Below are positions 31,154 to 42,048 of a DNA stretch of 64,000 nucleotides, one piece after another. Both the position numbers and the translations under genes were made by a program. Position 1 is the stretch's first letter, and each line of letters begins with the position of its first letter. The DNA is from Corynespora cassiicola. Taxonomy: Eukaryota; Ascomycota; Dothideomycetes; Pleosporales; Corynesporascaceae. The stretch spans positions 3,534,001-3,598,000 of the forward strand of contig JAEUWY010000004.1 in the NCBI GenBank assembly GCA_022059125.1, given 5' to 3'. A model generated the notes under the pieces. The model ran no database searches, was not told where the DNA came from, and was given only the letters and a program-made list of their open reading frames with translations.

Positions 31154-34147
31154 ATGGAGCCCCTTAACGCCTACCATCTAGAGGACCGCCTCAGGTCGGC
31201 GCCTCAGGAGTATTGGCTGCATCTCGAGTCCAAAAGTCCGCTAGAGAAATATCCTGGTATGTGCTGTTCCCACCCCAACAACCAACACTGTGTAAGGCAA
31301 AAAAGCTCAAGCGGAATAGCCAAGCAGCATGCGCGACGCGTGCAGGAAAAGCTGGGTGCAGACGATGGGTTGATTTACCTGCCTGGCTCCAAGGCGCGGA
31401 ATAACGAGGATAGCGACATGCCTGCCCCTTTCCGGCAGCGCAGATATTTCTACTATCTAAGCGGGTCCGTACGTGCCTCAATGTCCGATTCATGTGCGCT
31501 GATGGAGATGTAGCTGCAACGAGCCTGGCTGTCACCTCACCTACGACATCCAGGAAGACTCCCTCGCACTATTCATCCCAAGAATAGATGCGAGTCGCGT
31601 CATCTGGAATGGCCGCGGCTCCACGCCTGCCGAAGCCAAGGATAAGTATGACATTGATGAAGTGTACTATGTCGACGAACTGGAAGACTTCCTCAAGGGC
31701 TGGGCGGTGTATCGCAGAGGGAATTTGTACACGCTGCGCGCTTCCCAGACGCCTGTGCTTCCCGGACTCCCCGTTCAAGTGGATTTGGCTTCCTTGAGGC
31801 CGGCTATGAACCTTACGCGCATGGTTAAGGATGATCATGAGATCAGTCTGATTCGGAAGGCCAATGACATTAGCTCCCAAGCACATAAAGAAGTCCTTGC
31901 CAATATCCTAAAGTTCAAGAACGAGGCCCAAGTACAAGGCTTGTTCCTTGACGTGTGCATCTCAAGGCAGGCGAAAGAGCAGGCATATGACCCTATTGCT
32001 GCATCAGGTCCGAATGCAGGTACATTACATTATGATGCCAACAATGAGGATTTTGGAGACCGCCAGCTCATGTGTCTTGATGCCGGCTGTGAGTACCAAC
32101 TTTATGCCTCGGACATTACGAGAACTTTTCCCCTGTCTGGAGACTGGCCCAGCTTGGAAGCAAAGAACATCTACCAGCTAGTGCAGCGCATGCAGGAAAA
32201 TTGCATTAAGCGGTTAGCCCCCGGCGTTAGATACTTGGATCTTCATGTTCTGGCTCACCAGATTGCCATTGATGGGCTATTGGCTTTAGGCATCCTGCAC
32301 AATGGGACAAGAGAAGAAATTTACAAAGCTGGGACTTCGAGAGCTTTTTTCCCCCACGGTCTAGGACACCATGTTGGTTTGGAGGTCCACGACGTAGGAC
32401 AAGGCGATCTAATGTCTATGAATACTGCTTTCTCTGAATCTGGAAAGGTAAGAGAGCCTTTGCTTGAGGCTGGGATATTGTGTTAATTTCTCCAGGCTCC
32501 CTCTATTTACCCTCAAAATTTCCACCTTCCCGTCTATGACTCGACAACGTGCATGGCTCCCGTGCACCCTCAAAGTGGACATTTGGAAGAAGGAAATGTT
32601 GTTACCGTGGAGCCTGGAATGTAAGAGCCACTACGTTTACCGCAAGACTTTCTGCTTACAGGCCTAGCTATTTCTCCACTTATGCCCTCAACATGTTTTA
32701 TCTGCCCTCCCCGATTCATTCAAAATACATCAACGTAGAAGTTGTAAAGCGCTATCTTCCAGTGGGTGGCGTCCGGATCGAAGACGATATTCTCATCACA
32801 TCCAAAGGCTACGAGAATCTTACATCTGCTCCAAAAGGAGAGGCGATGCTTGAGATCATCCGAAGTCAAAATGCTCACTGGCCCTTTGTGTCCGGATCTG
32901 CTGACCTGGGCCCAGCACCAGCAACATCTGATGAAAGCAAGCCAATCGTCGAGGCGGAAGCTTTTCGACGGGCTCCGGGTATCTCACGAGCTGCTGCCGA
33001 ACCCATCTTGAAGCCTCTCAGGAGAGCATCAACTACCCCAGCAGAGAAATCAAATCATCGCAAATCAACAGACTTTGAACCATTCGAAGGGCCTTCATTG
33101 TTTTCAAATTTCCGAAGCTCAACGACCACCGAAGACAATGTCCAGCGCTGGAGAGAGGCCACACAAAGGCCGGCTCGCGGTTCCCAGCATGCACACGTCA
33201 CCAAGGAGTGTAGAATCCCGGTCTGCGGAGAGAATACTTCAGAGTTTACCCACGCGTATGTGGACATGGGATCTTCTGGATCCCCAACTAATGAACGAGG
33301 CTCATCTAAGAAGCCGATGTGCAGGAATTGTTCGATCTTGGTCCAATCAGTCGACCGGTTACGGCAAAGTCTTGCACAGAACTCTCCCAAGCCAGACTCA
33401 ACCCCTAAATTTGAACTCGGCGGATTCGAGAAAGTTCCCGTTGTAGACTCTCAGTCCCCGAGGCGGACTTCCACCAACTTTGAGCCCCTCCGGTCATCTA
33501 ACGAAGCACCTGCGAACCCCATAACTCAGCACGGCCCAACGAACCCAACTCTATGGCAAATGCTGCAATCGAACCGTCCTCGTCCTCAATCCCAGTCATA
33601 TGCGCCCGTCCGTCGATCTGTGACCTTCGATAACTATACCTCGCCTGCCAACCACATACATATCCAGGGTGATTACAGGCCCCAGGCTTCAGGCTCCTCT
33701 TTCCCCGCTTCAAATCCCAGTCCGGTGTTTTCCCAGCATACAAAAGAAATGCCCCAGGCTCAAGAGCGAATTCCCACGCTGAGATCTAGGACAAGCTATA
33801 GTGGAGAGCATACCAGCTTCTACGAGCCTCTCGGTACCGCTTCTCCGGTTTCGAGGTTATCAGAGTTTCCCGCTTGCCAGAGGTGTAACCGAGCGAAGAT
33901 TCCATGCCAGCGGTCAAGTACTACTGCGATTTGCCATAGCTGTGCGATAAACAATAAGGTCTGCGCCAACATGCCTGCCGCTCCTAGAGACACGCGCCAG
34001 CAATTCATCTCGCAAAGTGGACCGACAATGGACCCACTCGCGGTGAATGACTTGAGCAGAAACATGGCCAGAATGCAGCTCTTCCCAGAGCAAAGCCAAA
34101 GAATAAACTCCCTCCCTTACCCGTCTAATTACAAGGGACCTGTTTAA
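31154..34147 (+). CDS. Xaa-Pro aminopeptidase (M24B) fused to a C-terminal Zn(2)Cys(6) cluster
   Basis: Five exons, 31154-31256, 31320-31464, 31514-32447, 32496-32620 and 32662-34147, give 930 residues. Residues 1 to about 505 are a complete prolidase/aminopeptidase P. The N-terminal domain ([19 protein letters not shown]) is followed by a pita-bread domain with all five metal ligands: Asp272 and Asp283 (DAG...SDITRTF), His368 ([13 protein letters not shown]), Glu433 (VEPGM) and Glu476 (GVRIEDD). It removes N-terminal residues preceding proline. After it, without stop or intron, come about 425 disordered Ser/Pro-rich residues. These contain a CRNC pair (Cys656/659) and, at 841-870, a full C-x2-C-x6-C-x8-C-x2-C-x6-C pattern, the canonical fungal zinc-cluster DNA-binding motif. 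The usual enzyme is about 470 residues. The fusion lies inside one 1486-base exon, so it is not a splicing guess. Confidence 0.88.
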
Positions 34148-35052
34148 TTAGCACCCGTTATTAGCCGGTGAGTAGATGAAACCGTCCGATTCCTAGGAAA
34201 AGGCGGCATGCAATTCTTCTTTTCTGTTTCCTAGCGACAGATACCCCTTCTTGGCAAAGGGCTATTTCCTCCCACAAAGTTTTCGCAGCCTGAACGCGCC
34301 ACAATACGTTCGTCGTCTCTATGTCTTTTTTCCCCCTTTTGTACTGCCGTTACATTGATACGTTTCACTCGACGATACTCCTACGGTCTTACGGGGTCGC
34401 TCGCTTTTTTTTGGTAGTCTGTTAAAAATATACGTTATTACAAGATTTGCGTCGGTCGTGCCTGTCACGGCCTCAACTACCAATGCGCATGTTCCTGGAG
34501 TGACTCGAAATACGACTGGTAAAGATGAAACTGTTTTTCCTCAATGCCGAGTTGTGATTCTCTGGCATCTTCCTCTTGCAGGCTTTTGTCAGTACTGCGA
34601 CGCCCAATGCAATCGCAACTAATACGCGCAAAGGTAGCGTTCGAGCTAGCCGTGAGGAACCTTGGAAGCCTACTATTGCGACTTCCAAAGGTATTCCCGC
34701 ACCTTGGGCACCGCGACAACGTGTAGTGATTCGTGTTGGTGGGACCTGAGCGGCCGCTGCCGATAGGTGGTTGTCACAAGTATTCATCAACCTTCAAATG
34801 GATAGACATCACTCCATCGTTCAAGGTTGAAATTTTCCTAATATAAACTGCCTAGGCTGGCTGATGTGGCCGATGGGTAACCAAAAGCGTGGGGCCGAGT
34901 CTTCATGGTCAAAGCTACACTAGTCCAATCCCTATACCGACCCGTGATTTCCATATATTCATCATTCCATCTTCTCATAGAAGTCCTCGGAAGGCGTAGT
35001 ACACACGCGACGATAGAACCGCCCGAAACCCTTAGCTATCCACTTACCCTTC
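34148..35052. other. Convergent 3' region
   Basis: 900 bases between the stops of the peptidase fusion (plus) and the MYND gene (minus). T-rich and A-rich runs but no gene recognised; frames at 34473-34790 (minus) have no domain. Confidence 0.55.
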
Positions 35053-36531
35053 CTAGTCACGACTTTGCATCATTTGAGCATATGGATTGATGCTTAGATA
35101 CTTATCCGGAATGTTCACGCATGGTTGGAAATCGCAATACATGACTGGGTGGCCACCAGGGATTACGACCGAGCATTGGTATTTGAGTAGGTCGTAGTTC
35201 ATATTCCTGGCCCTCTCGTCTATGTTAGGATCGAATGCAACCTTTGCAACCTCCTCCCAATTAGTCTTCCTGGTCCGGTGCAACGATGTGGGATCGAAGG
35301 CTGCAGCTGAAGAATAGCCTTCTTCGGCAGGGTAGCGAACGCTCATAGGCGCGTTGGGGCTTTCAAACAACTCCCACAAACGCACATTTCCGTCCAAGAG
35401 ATGGGTGGCTTGCTTGATTTTCTTTGTAAGCTCTTCTCCATGAAGACCGTTTAACTCCTCTAGTTTGAAAGCTCTTCCAGAGAAGAATGTATTCTTAACC
35501 CTCTCGCAGAAGAATAGAAGCTCCATGATGAACTTTAGCCACGCGGGTAAATCTGAGGCCATGCTCTTGAGATTTTCTTGATGAATTTCGAAGTGAGTTC
35601 CACTTTGGACGCAATCCAAGATATCAGTGACCCAGGTCTCCCAGTAGTCGGCCCATAGAGTAACCGGTTCGTGACCGAGATTGTACTGTTTGCCGGTCAA
35701 ATCCAGCGATACATGGTCCCCCGACTTGAGCTTTATCATGTAAACGCCCTTTTCGCCGTAACAATCCGAGTAGGGTTGTTTCTCTTGCTCTTCCGGAACC
35801 ATGTGCTTCACGATGTGGTGCACATGCTCCTGGAGGCCATGGTTAATCTCCAGGATGTCATTTTCGGCATCATCCACGAGGTCTGTCCCTACGTTAACAT
35901 CAATTCCATTGCAGGGGATGCTTGACTTGCCTTTGAAAAGACATTTGACGAAGAGATCCATGATGATGAAAGCCCATACGGAGTTTCGGTCTGCCAGCAT
36001 TGCTTGTATGATGTCCTGGTCACGCTGGTTTTGCAAGTTCGCTGGTGGGAATTGGTGAAGCAATTCTCCCCGAGGATCCAGATATGGGGGGCCAGTATTT
36101 CCTGCCGGCGCTGCGGTAACCTCGATAGCAACGAGTGTTTTGTCTCGTGAGCGGGTGGCCTTGACCCTCTTGATATCTTGTTGCCAAGACCTGGAGACGA
36201 GAGTCTCGAAGATTTCAAAGGCGACTAAGCCAGCATTTTGCGCTCGCTGAATATACTGGGTAGAAACTTTCTGTTTGAAAAGTCTCTCACATTCAGCATT
36301 ATGGGACGGTCTATCAGCCTGCAGGCACAGTTGGCTGCAGTAAAATTTCAAGTTCTTGCGCTTGTTGCCATGCTCGTCGACAACGACCGCGTTGAGGCAC
36401 GGACCACAGGCTATCTTGGGGAGCTGGTCGCATACGGCGCATTTATTAATGGGTGCGTTCACTTCGGCTTCACGAAAGATCATTTCGTGATGCACTGACC
36501 TTGAATATTGATCTTGATTCATGCCAGCCAT
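35053..36531 (-). CDS. MYND zinc-finger protein of unknown function
   Basis: Intronless, 492 residues. The N-terminal MYND zinc finger is complete: Cys31-x2-Cys34-x7-Cys42-x2-Cys45, a 19-residue loop, then Cys65-x3-Cys69-x7-His77-x3-Cys81. MYND fingers bind two zinc ions and usually mediate protein-protein contacts. The rest (about 90-492) is a folded-looking region without catalytic motifs that I recognise. It has a basic stretch (KRVKATRSRDK), an acidic middle (DLVDDAENDILEIN) and conserved-looking aromatic segments (LWADYWETWVTDIL, LPAWLKFIMELLFF). There is no SET domain. It is divergent from the coiled-coil gene with 569 bases between starts. Confidence 0.85.
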   Translation of the reverse strand: MAGMNQDQYSRSVHHEMIFREAEVNAPINKCAVCDQLPKIACGPCLNAVVVDEHGNKRKNLKFYCSQLCLQADRPSHNAECERLFKQKVSTQYIQRAQNAGLVAFEIFETLVSRSWQQDIKRVKATRSRDKTLVAIEVTAAPAGNTGPPYLDPRGELLHQFPPANLQNQRDQDIIQAMLADRNSVWAFIIMDLFVKCLFKGKSSIPCNGIDVNVGTDLVDDAENDILEINHGLQEHVHHIVKHMVPEEQEKQPYSDCYGEKGVYMIKLKSGDHVSLDLTGKQYNLGHEPVTLWADYWETWVTDILDCVQSGTHFEIHQENLKSMASDLPAWLKFIMELLFFCERVKNTFFSGRAFKLEELNGLHGEELTKKIKQATHLLDGNVRLWELFESPNAPMSVRYPAEEGYSSAAAFDPTSLHRTRKTNWEEVAKVAFDPNIDERARNMNYDLLKYQCSVVIPGGHPVMYCDFQPCVNIPDKYLSINPYAQMMQSRD

Positions 36532-37100
36532 GTTGAACGAAGGTCTGTTCGAATGTTAGTCATGATAGTGTGAGCGAGAACAAGATGCAGGTAGTAATAT
36601 AAATGAACACAAAGGAAGGAAAAAGGAAAACGAAGCATGCAGCTTGATACCAACTTGTCTTGATGATTGCGCTCGCCTTGTTGAGGAAGGACAGCACTGC
36701 TGTCGCGGCGGGCTTCGTGGGCTTCAAGATGCCTCGCGACTGGGCAGCAAGGGAAGATGCGGCCTAGGAGAGGGAGGGGCGAGTCGGAGAGGGGTAGCGG
36801 GCACTGGGCTTTGCTACGGGGCGTGGGGCGTCGAGCAAGCCTGGAGCGGGTGTAGGTCGTGGCCGAATCTGGTAAAGTAACAACGGCGGCCGTGGCCCGT
36901 GCACGGTTGCCAGAGCAAGCGCAGGGATTAGGTTTGTTTACAAGAGCCGAGCCCGCACCTTCCAACACCAGTGCGCCGCTTCCTCGCGACATCGTCACAC
37001 CCACCACACGCACTTTACCCATCGCAATCGCAAAAAATCACCCAACCCAACCCATTCCAATACCGCAAAGTTGGCGAAACTCAAAGAGCAACCGATCCAA
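36532..37100. promoter_or_regulatory. Shared divergent promoter of the MYND and coiled-coil genes
   Basis: 569 bases between opposing start codons. GC-rich, no TATA box. CA-rich leader sequence (CACACCCACCACACGC) lies just before the coiled-coil start. Shared control is inference from spacing only. Confidence 0.4.
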
Positions 37101-39207
37101 ATGGATCCTCCCTCCCCTTCCAAGCGGCCCATGACGCCCGGCATGCCCATCTTCCCAGCCAGCCCTGAGCGCGCAGCCGGCGTCAAGTCTCCATATGGTG
37201 CTCCTCAGTCGCCCTCTCTGCCAGACTTGCGCACATCGCCGCTACGATCTCACCGCCGAAACGACTCGGACGTTTCGGTCCACGGCCTTGCCGCCATGTT
37301 CGAGAATCTTGAGGTTAAGGACTTCAAGGAGGCCCAGGCCAAATATCTGCAGGCTCTGCAAAAGCAAAAGTCTAAGCATGCCAGTGAGATGAAACAGTTA
37401 GAGAAATCGCAGGCATTGGCACTCCAGCGCCAGGAGATGAGACAAGAGGAGCTGCGGGACGAGCTCAGGAGGATCAAAGACACCACTCAAGGCACTATAC
37501 CCCGAGACATTTGGGACAGACAGCGTCAGGAGCACCGCGATGCCATCACGAAGTGGGAGAAGGCGATGCAGTACTCCGAGGAGAAGAGGAAACAAGCCGA
37601 AATCAAAGCAGTAAGGGTTCCGATCGTCATGGTTGAAGACCAGAGGCTGACCACGGTGACAGCATGAACTTACACACGAGAATGGCGTACTTCGTACCAA
37701 GTACCAGCAACATAAGAAGCGGGCAGCAGAACTCCACAAGGACAACCTCAGAGCGACAGGCATGATCCCGACCTTCCAGGCCAAGATTCAGGGGCTCGAG
37801 CGCAATGCGCGCATTGCCGAATCTGACCTGAAGTTCCACGCTGCTGAAGCGGACAAGTACAAGAACCAGGTCTATGGATTGCAGGTGGAGTTAGAGAGCC
37901 TTGAGGCTCGCCTTGGTGAAGAGGTGCAGACTCTCAAGGACAAGCTGTACCTTGTGGAAGGCGAGCGCGATGCGTTGAAGACCAGTCTCAAAGAAGAAGA
38001 GGTCATGCGTATCGCCGCTGAAGGTCATATCCCTCTACCCGCTGCAACGACCGAAGAGCATGATGAATTCGCATCGCCTGCTCGATCACCTCGCAAACCA
38101 CGGTCCAACACCCGCGAAGATGACGACAAAGAGAACGTCGCTCCTAAGAAGGCAACAGTGGAGATCAAGTTTTTGCAGCAGGAGTTGGCAACAGAGAAGC
38201 GACTGCGCGAGCGCGCGCAGGATCAGATCGATTTCATGAAGATGGAGTGCCAGTTCCAATGCTGCTCTTGCCGCATTGCCGATGTCAAGGGAGCCAAATA
38301 CGTCCATGACAACAGCTATGCGGTAGAGATGGAGAGGATCAGGGCATCATTTCCAGTGCTTACTCCCCCCGCGAGTAACCATGAAGATGAGCCAATGGAG
38401 GACATTGTTGTCAAGCAAGAGCCTAGTGATGAGAATCGCCCACTGACTCCAGCGTTGGAGCAATCGCACTCAATGCAGGCAGATGCGGCTGACCAAACCT
38501 TGGAGACGACTGTTGTGGCGAAAGCAGCAGAAAACCCCGATACTACCGATACGGAAATGATGTTTTCCCCAAACACGGGCACTTTTCGCACCGTCCCCTC
38601 GCCAGCAAAGGAACCCTCACACCTTAGCATATCTGCAATCACTGGGTTGACAATGGAGTCTAGCCTTGATATACATGGCACATCAATTTGCACCGAGGAT
38701 CTGCCTCAGCCTGTATCGCGGACAGTATCCCACCACGCCATTGAACAGCCAGCAGACTCTAGTCTTCAACTCGGAAAGACTGAGAACATTCCCATTCACG
38801 AAGATGCCATCGACGATGAGGAAGAGGAGAATGACGTTGATATCGAGCCTGAAACCTCACACGAGGAGCCTTCCGGCCCAATAACCCCATATTTCACTCG
38901 AACGATCACTACCACCACCACTATTCCTTTACATTTTTCACCAATGACCCCTGCAGCCAAACCGGCGAATCCACCTCTTACTCCTTCGACTGTTGCACAT
39001 GCACCCAAGAACGCCCAGACACCTGTCTTAGGCGAGCTGACCATCAACAAACTTCCAATTGACAGGGAGGCTGCACTCGAGGCCATCCGCCAGCGACGAG
39101 GAAGGGCTAGGAGCATGGCTGCGGGACATGGAACGCCGAGAAAGCAGATGATGGAAGGGGTGCACGAGCGGAGAGATATCAGCGCCCCTGTGTCCAGGAT
39201 ACGCTAA
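37101..39207 (+). CDS. Coiled-coil protein, disordered ends
   Basis: Exons 37101-37610 and 37663-39207 with a 52-base phase-0 intron; 684 residues. The start is the first ATG; the frame is open a little further upstream but only with TTG. The N-terminal 70 residues are Pro/Ser-rich with several SP sites, suggesting phosphorylation (SPSKRPMTPGMP). Residues about 75-350 are long coiled-coil heptads (EAQAKYLQALQKQKSKHASE, RIAESDLKFHAAEADKY, DQIDFMKMECQ) with a CQFQCCSCR cluster near the end. The C-terminal 300 residues are disordered, with an acidic patch (DEEEENDVDIEP) and a short basic helix (AALEAIRQRRGRARSM). It may be a cytoskeletal or spindle-pole scaffold; I do not recognise an orthologue. 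Confidence 0.85.
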
Positions 39208-39692
39208 TTGCACTCGACCGTGAGCGTGAGCGTCTGGAGCAACTTTTCCTATGTTGGTAAACCTTGTTTAGTTTCTGTCACAGCATTGGATTCGGAGTTC
39301 AGAGGTTTAGTACTGCCAACGCGATTAGGGTTGCTTTCCAGAGTTCCATGTTTGGCTATGCGCAGGGGTTGGCTAGATACCAAGGCTTGATGACCAATGG
39401 CGTTCTTGGATCTTTAGTACAATAGCAAAATTTTAATCTTTTAACCCATTTACATATTTTTCTTTGCATGAAATGTTCGTCTAGTTGGTGTTCCGCCGGA
39501 CCCTGTTGCACCTACGAATTTGTGTTTTAATGGCCCGTGCACGTCGCCAAGGTCGCTTAACGAGGACCCAACCGCACCATTATTTTGCAGCACCACACTC
39601 CAGAACTTCGACCTCAGCGACCCCACGACGACCAACCCCCAGCGCTCCCTTCACCCTCCCGAACCAAGTCGTCTCACAGCACAGTCGCAATC
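39208..39692. other. RPS5 promoter and leader
   Basis: 485 bases upstream of RPS5 with no gene. CAC/ACC-rich leader near 39580-39690 with a TTTTGCAG acceptor-like site at about 39581-39588, so a 5' UTR intron is possible. Confidence 0.4.
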
Positions 39693-40586
39693 ATGTCTGA
39701 CGGCGAAGTCGAAGTCGAGAGCCCCTCCGGATACCCCGTCCTCCCCAAGGAGGTTACGGAGGAGATTGGCAGCGTCAAGCTCTTCAACAAGTGGTCCTTC
39801 GAGGATGTCGAGATCCGGGACATCTCTCTTACGTACGGGCCCCATCCCCTCCCAGTTTTATCGTTATTTGCGCAAGATATGGCCAGAATTGGAGGATCAG
39901 CGAATTTAGATATGGAGAATGTGGGCTAACTCGAACATTTTCTTTGCAGCGACTACATCCAGATCCGCACTCCCGTCTACATCTCACACTCCGCCGGCCG
40001 ATATGCTGTCAAGCGATTCAGGAAAGCGCAGTGCCCCATCATCGAGCGCCTCACCAACGTATGTGAACCGGCATGTTCAATCTGTGGTCCTTGACTAATT
40101 TCGCCAGTCGCTCATGATGAACGGCCGCAACAACGGCAAGAAGCTCATGGCTGTCCGCATTGTTGCCCACGCTTTCGAGATCGTGCGTACACCCCAGTTC
40201 CACCGGTGTCTGACAATTCCGGCGGGAATGGCCCTGGGAAATGCGACAGTGCGCTGACAGCATTCTAGATTCACATCATGACCGACCAGAACCCCATCCA
40301 GGTTGCCGTTGACGCCATCGTCAACTGCGGTCCCCGTGAAGACAGCACCCGTATCGGATCCGCCGGTACCGTCCGTCGCCAGGCCGTCGATGTCTCCCCT
40401 CTTCGCCGCGTCAACCAGGCCATCGCCCTCCTCACCATCGGTGCCCGCGAGGCCTCTTTCCGTAACGTCAAGAGCATTGCCGAGTGCTTGGCTGAGGAGC
40501 TCATCAACGCTGCCAAGGGAAGCAGCAACTCGTACGCCATCAAGAAGAAGGACGAGTTGGAGCGTGTGGCGAAGAGCAACCGGTAA
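39693..40586 (+). CDS. RPS5: 40S ribosomal protein S5 (uS7)
   Basis: Four exons, 39693-39832, 39950-40058, 40108-40182 and 40269-40586, with introns of 117, 49 and 86 bases; 213 residues, the usual size. uS7 sits in the head of the small ribosomal subunit near the E site. Recognisable blocks are [91 protein letters not shown] and the C-terminal [11 protein letters not shown], all near identical to other eukaryotes. Codon use is strongly biased to C-ending codons, as expected for very high expression. Confidence 0.98.
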
Positions 40587-40727
40587 AGGCGTGCAGGAAC
40601 ATTGGCTCGGGCGCACCCGTGGGGATGGACTATGCTACCGATTCGGGAGGAGTTTTATGTGTGGCTGGTCTGGTCATTTCTGCCGGACTCTACGGAAGGC
40701 TTTGGCATGTATCGGGTCTTCTAGGCG

Positions 40728-40733
40728 AATAAA
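40728..40733 (+). terminator. Probable polyadenylation signal of RPS5
   Basis: AATAAA about 140 bases after the RPS5 stop codon. Fungal signals are degenerate, so this is only suggestive. Confidence 0.35.
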
Positions 40734-41037
40734 CACCTCTTTCATGGTTGCATGAGAAAAATGGGCATCTCGATACATTTGAAACTTAGTTTCCAGGTCT
40801 TTATTGTGCAAAAATCATATGCGGTCATGAAATCTTAGATGCACGTCCACTTTGACATACCAATTGATTGCACTTGATGTACCGATGCGGTTGATGGCAT
40901 CTACGGGCGAGACGTCATGGCAAGAAGTAGTGATGGGGAGTCAGATGTGCAGAAATACTTATTCGTGATCTTCTTGTCGTCAAAGACCGGGTATCATTAT
41001 TGTCTGTAAAGAAAAAGACATATCTCCATGTGCATAA

Positions 41038-42048
41038 TCATGAGATGATTGCCCTGGCCTTGACGGCATCCTCCAAAATACCACCAAAGTCGGCAAAATC
41101 TACATTTCCGCCGTTGACCTGCCCAAAGGAGACTGCCGCCGCATACGCATCTCTCATGAGTTCAGCGTCAACACGCACCAGCCAGCCCTCACCCGTGATG
41201 ATGATATGCGCCCCATTCTTGGAAAGCTGAGAAAGAATGCCAGAGGCGCGCACAAGGCGCTCGATCCACACTCGATCCTTGTCCTCTTCAATGGCAATGT
41301 CCACGAGGTTGACGGCGCCTTTGTTCTCCAGTTCCGCCCTCGCTTTGGCTACAGCCCTCTCCCGCTTCTGCTGCTCCCTCTCCAGCTCCTTTCTCTCTTC
41401 CTCCTTCTTGCGCTCCCTGGCCTCCCTCTCCCTCTCCGCAATCTCGCGTTCCACCTCGGCGCGACGCGCCTTTTCGGCGGCCGCTGCCGCCTCGCGCTCA
41501 TCCTTGCCCTCGGCCTCGCGCAGCCGGCGCATTTCCGCCTCCTGCCTGTGGAACTCGTGGTATGCCCTCCGCTGGTCCTTTCGTGCGAGCGACTTCGCCT
41601 TTTTGGTGCCGACCACCCTGTTCGCCGGGGTGGGACGGGGTCGCTCGGCGGGGCCAGGCTCGTCAAAGGGCATCTGCTCGGCATTGGCTTCGCGCCAGAT
41701 TGGGTTCTCGGGGGGTGGCTCGTGGTGCTGCTGGAAGCCCGGCGGCGGGGTGGGGGCTAGAGGTGGGGGTTCGAGGTCTTCATTGTCGGTGTCCTGGAGG
41801 ACGAGGTCCTCTGCCAAGGGAATGTCTTCTGTCGCGGCCGCGAAATCGTCCTGGGGATCTTGAATTTCATCGGGGATCGCGTTCTGTGTGCGATTTGTGT
41901 TGTAATATTCGGTAATCCGAGGGGCGTAATACAGCGAGATGGCGAGAATCGCCGTGTGAACTAGATCTTGAACGAGGGGTGTGCTGGCATTGGTGAACGG
42001 GAGGAGGGAATTGAGGATCGTGCGCGCAGTGGAGAAGATGATGCCCAT
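41038..42048 (-). CDS. Membrane-anchored coiled-coil protein of unknown function
   Basis: Single exon, 336 residues when started at the ATG at 42048. An upstream in-frame ATG (42258) would add 70 residues of unlikely composition, so the internal start, directly before a hydrophobic segment, is preferred. Residues about 8-50 contain one or two hydrophobic stretches (TPLVQDLVHTAILAISLYY), so the protein is probably anchored by its N-terminus. A Pro/Glu-rich linker follows, then a charged helix (about 175-250) of Arg/Glu/Ala heptads (EREIAEREREARERKKEEE). A compact C-terminal domain (VWIERLVRASGILSQLSK, GAHIIITGEGWLVRVDAEL) ends the protein. No family name recognised. Its 3' end is convergent with RPS5. 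Confidence 0.75.
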   Translation of the reverse strand: MGIIFSTARTILNSLLPFTNASTPLVQDLVHTAILAISLYYAPRITEYYNTNRTQNAIPDEIQDPQDDFAAATEDIPLAEDLVLQDTDNEDLEPPPLAPTPPPGFQQHHEPPPENPIWREANAEQMPFDEPGPAERPRPTPANRVVGTKKAKSLARKDQRRAYHEFHRQEAEMRRLREAEGKDEREAAAAAEKARRAEVEREIAEREREARERKKEEERKELEREQQKRERAVAKARAELENKGAVNLVDIAIEEDKDRVWIERLVRASGILSQLSKNGAHIIITGEGWLVRVDAELMRDAYAAAVSFGQVNGGNVDFADFGGILEDAVKARAIIS

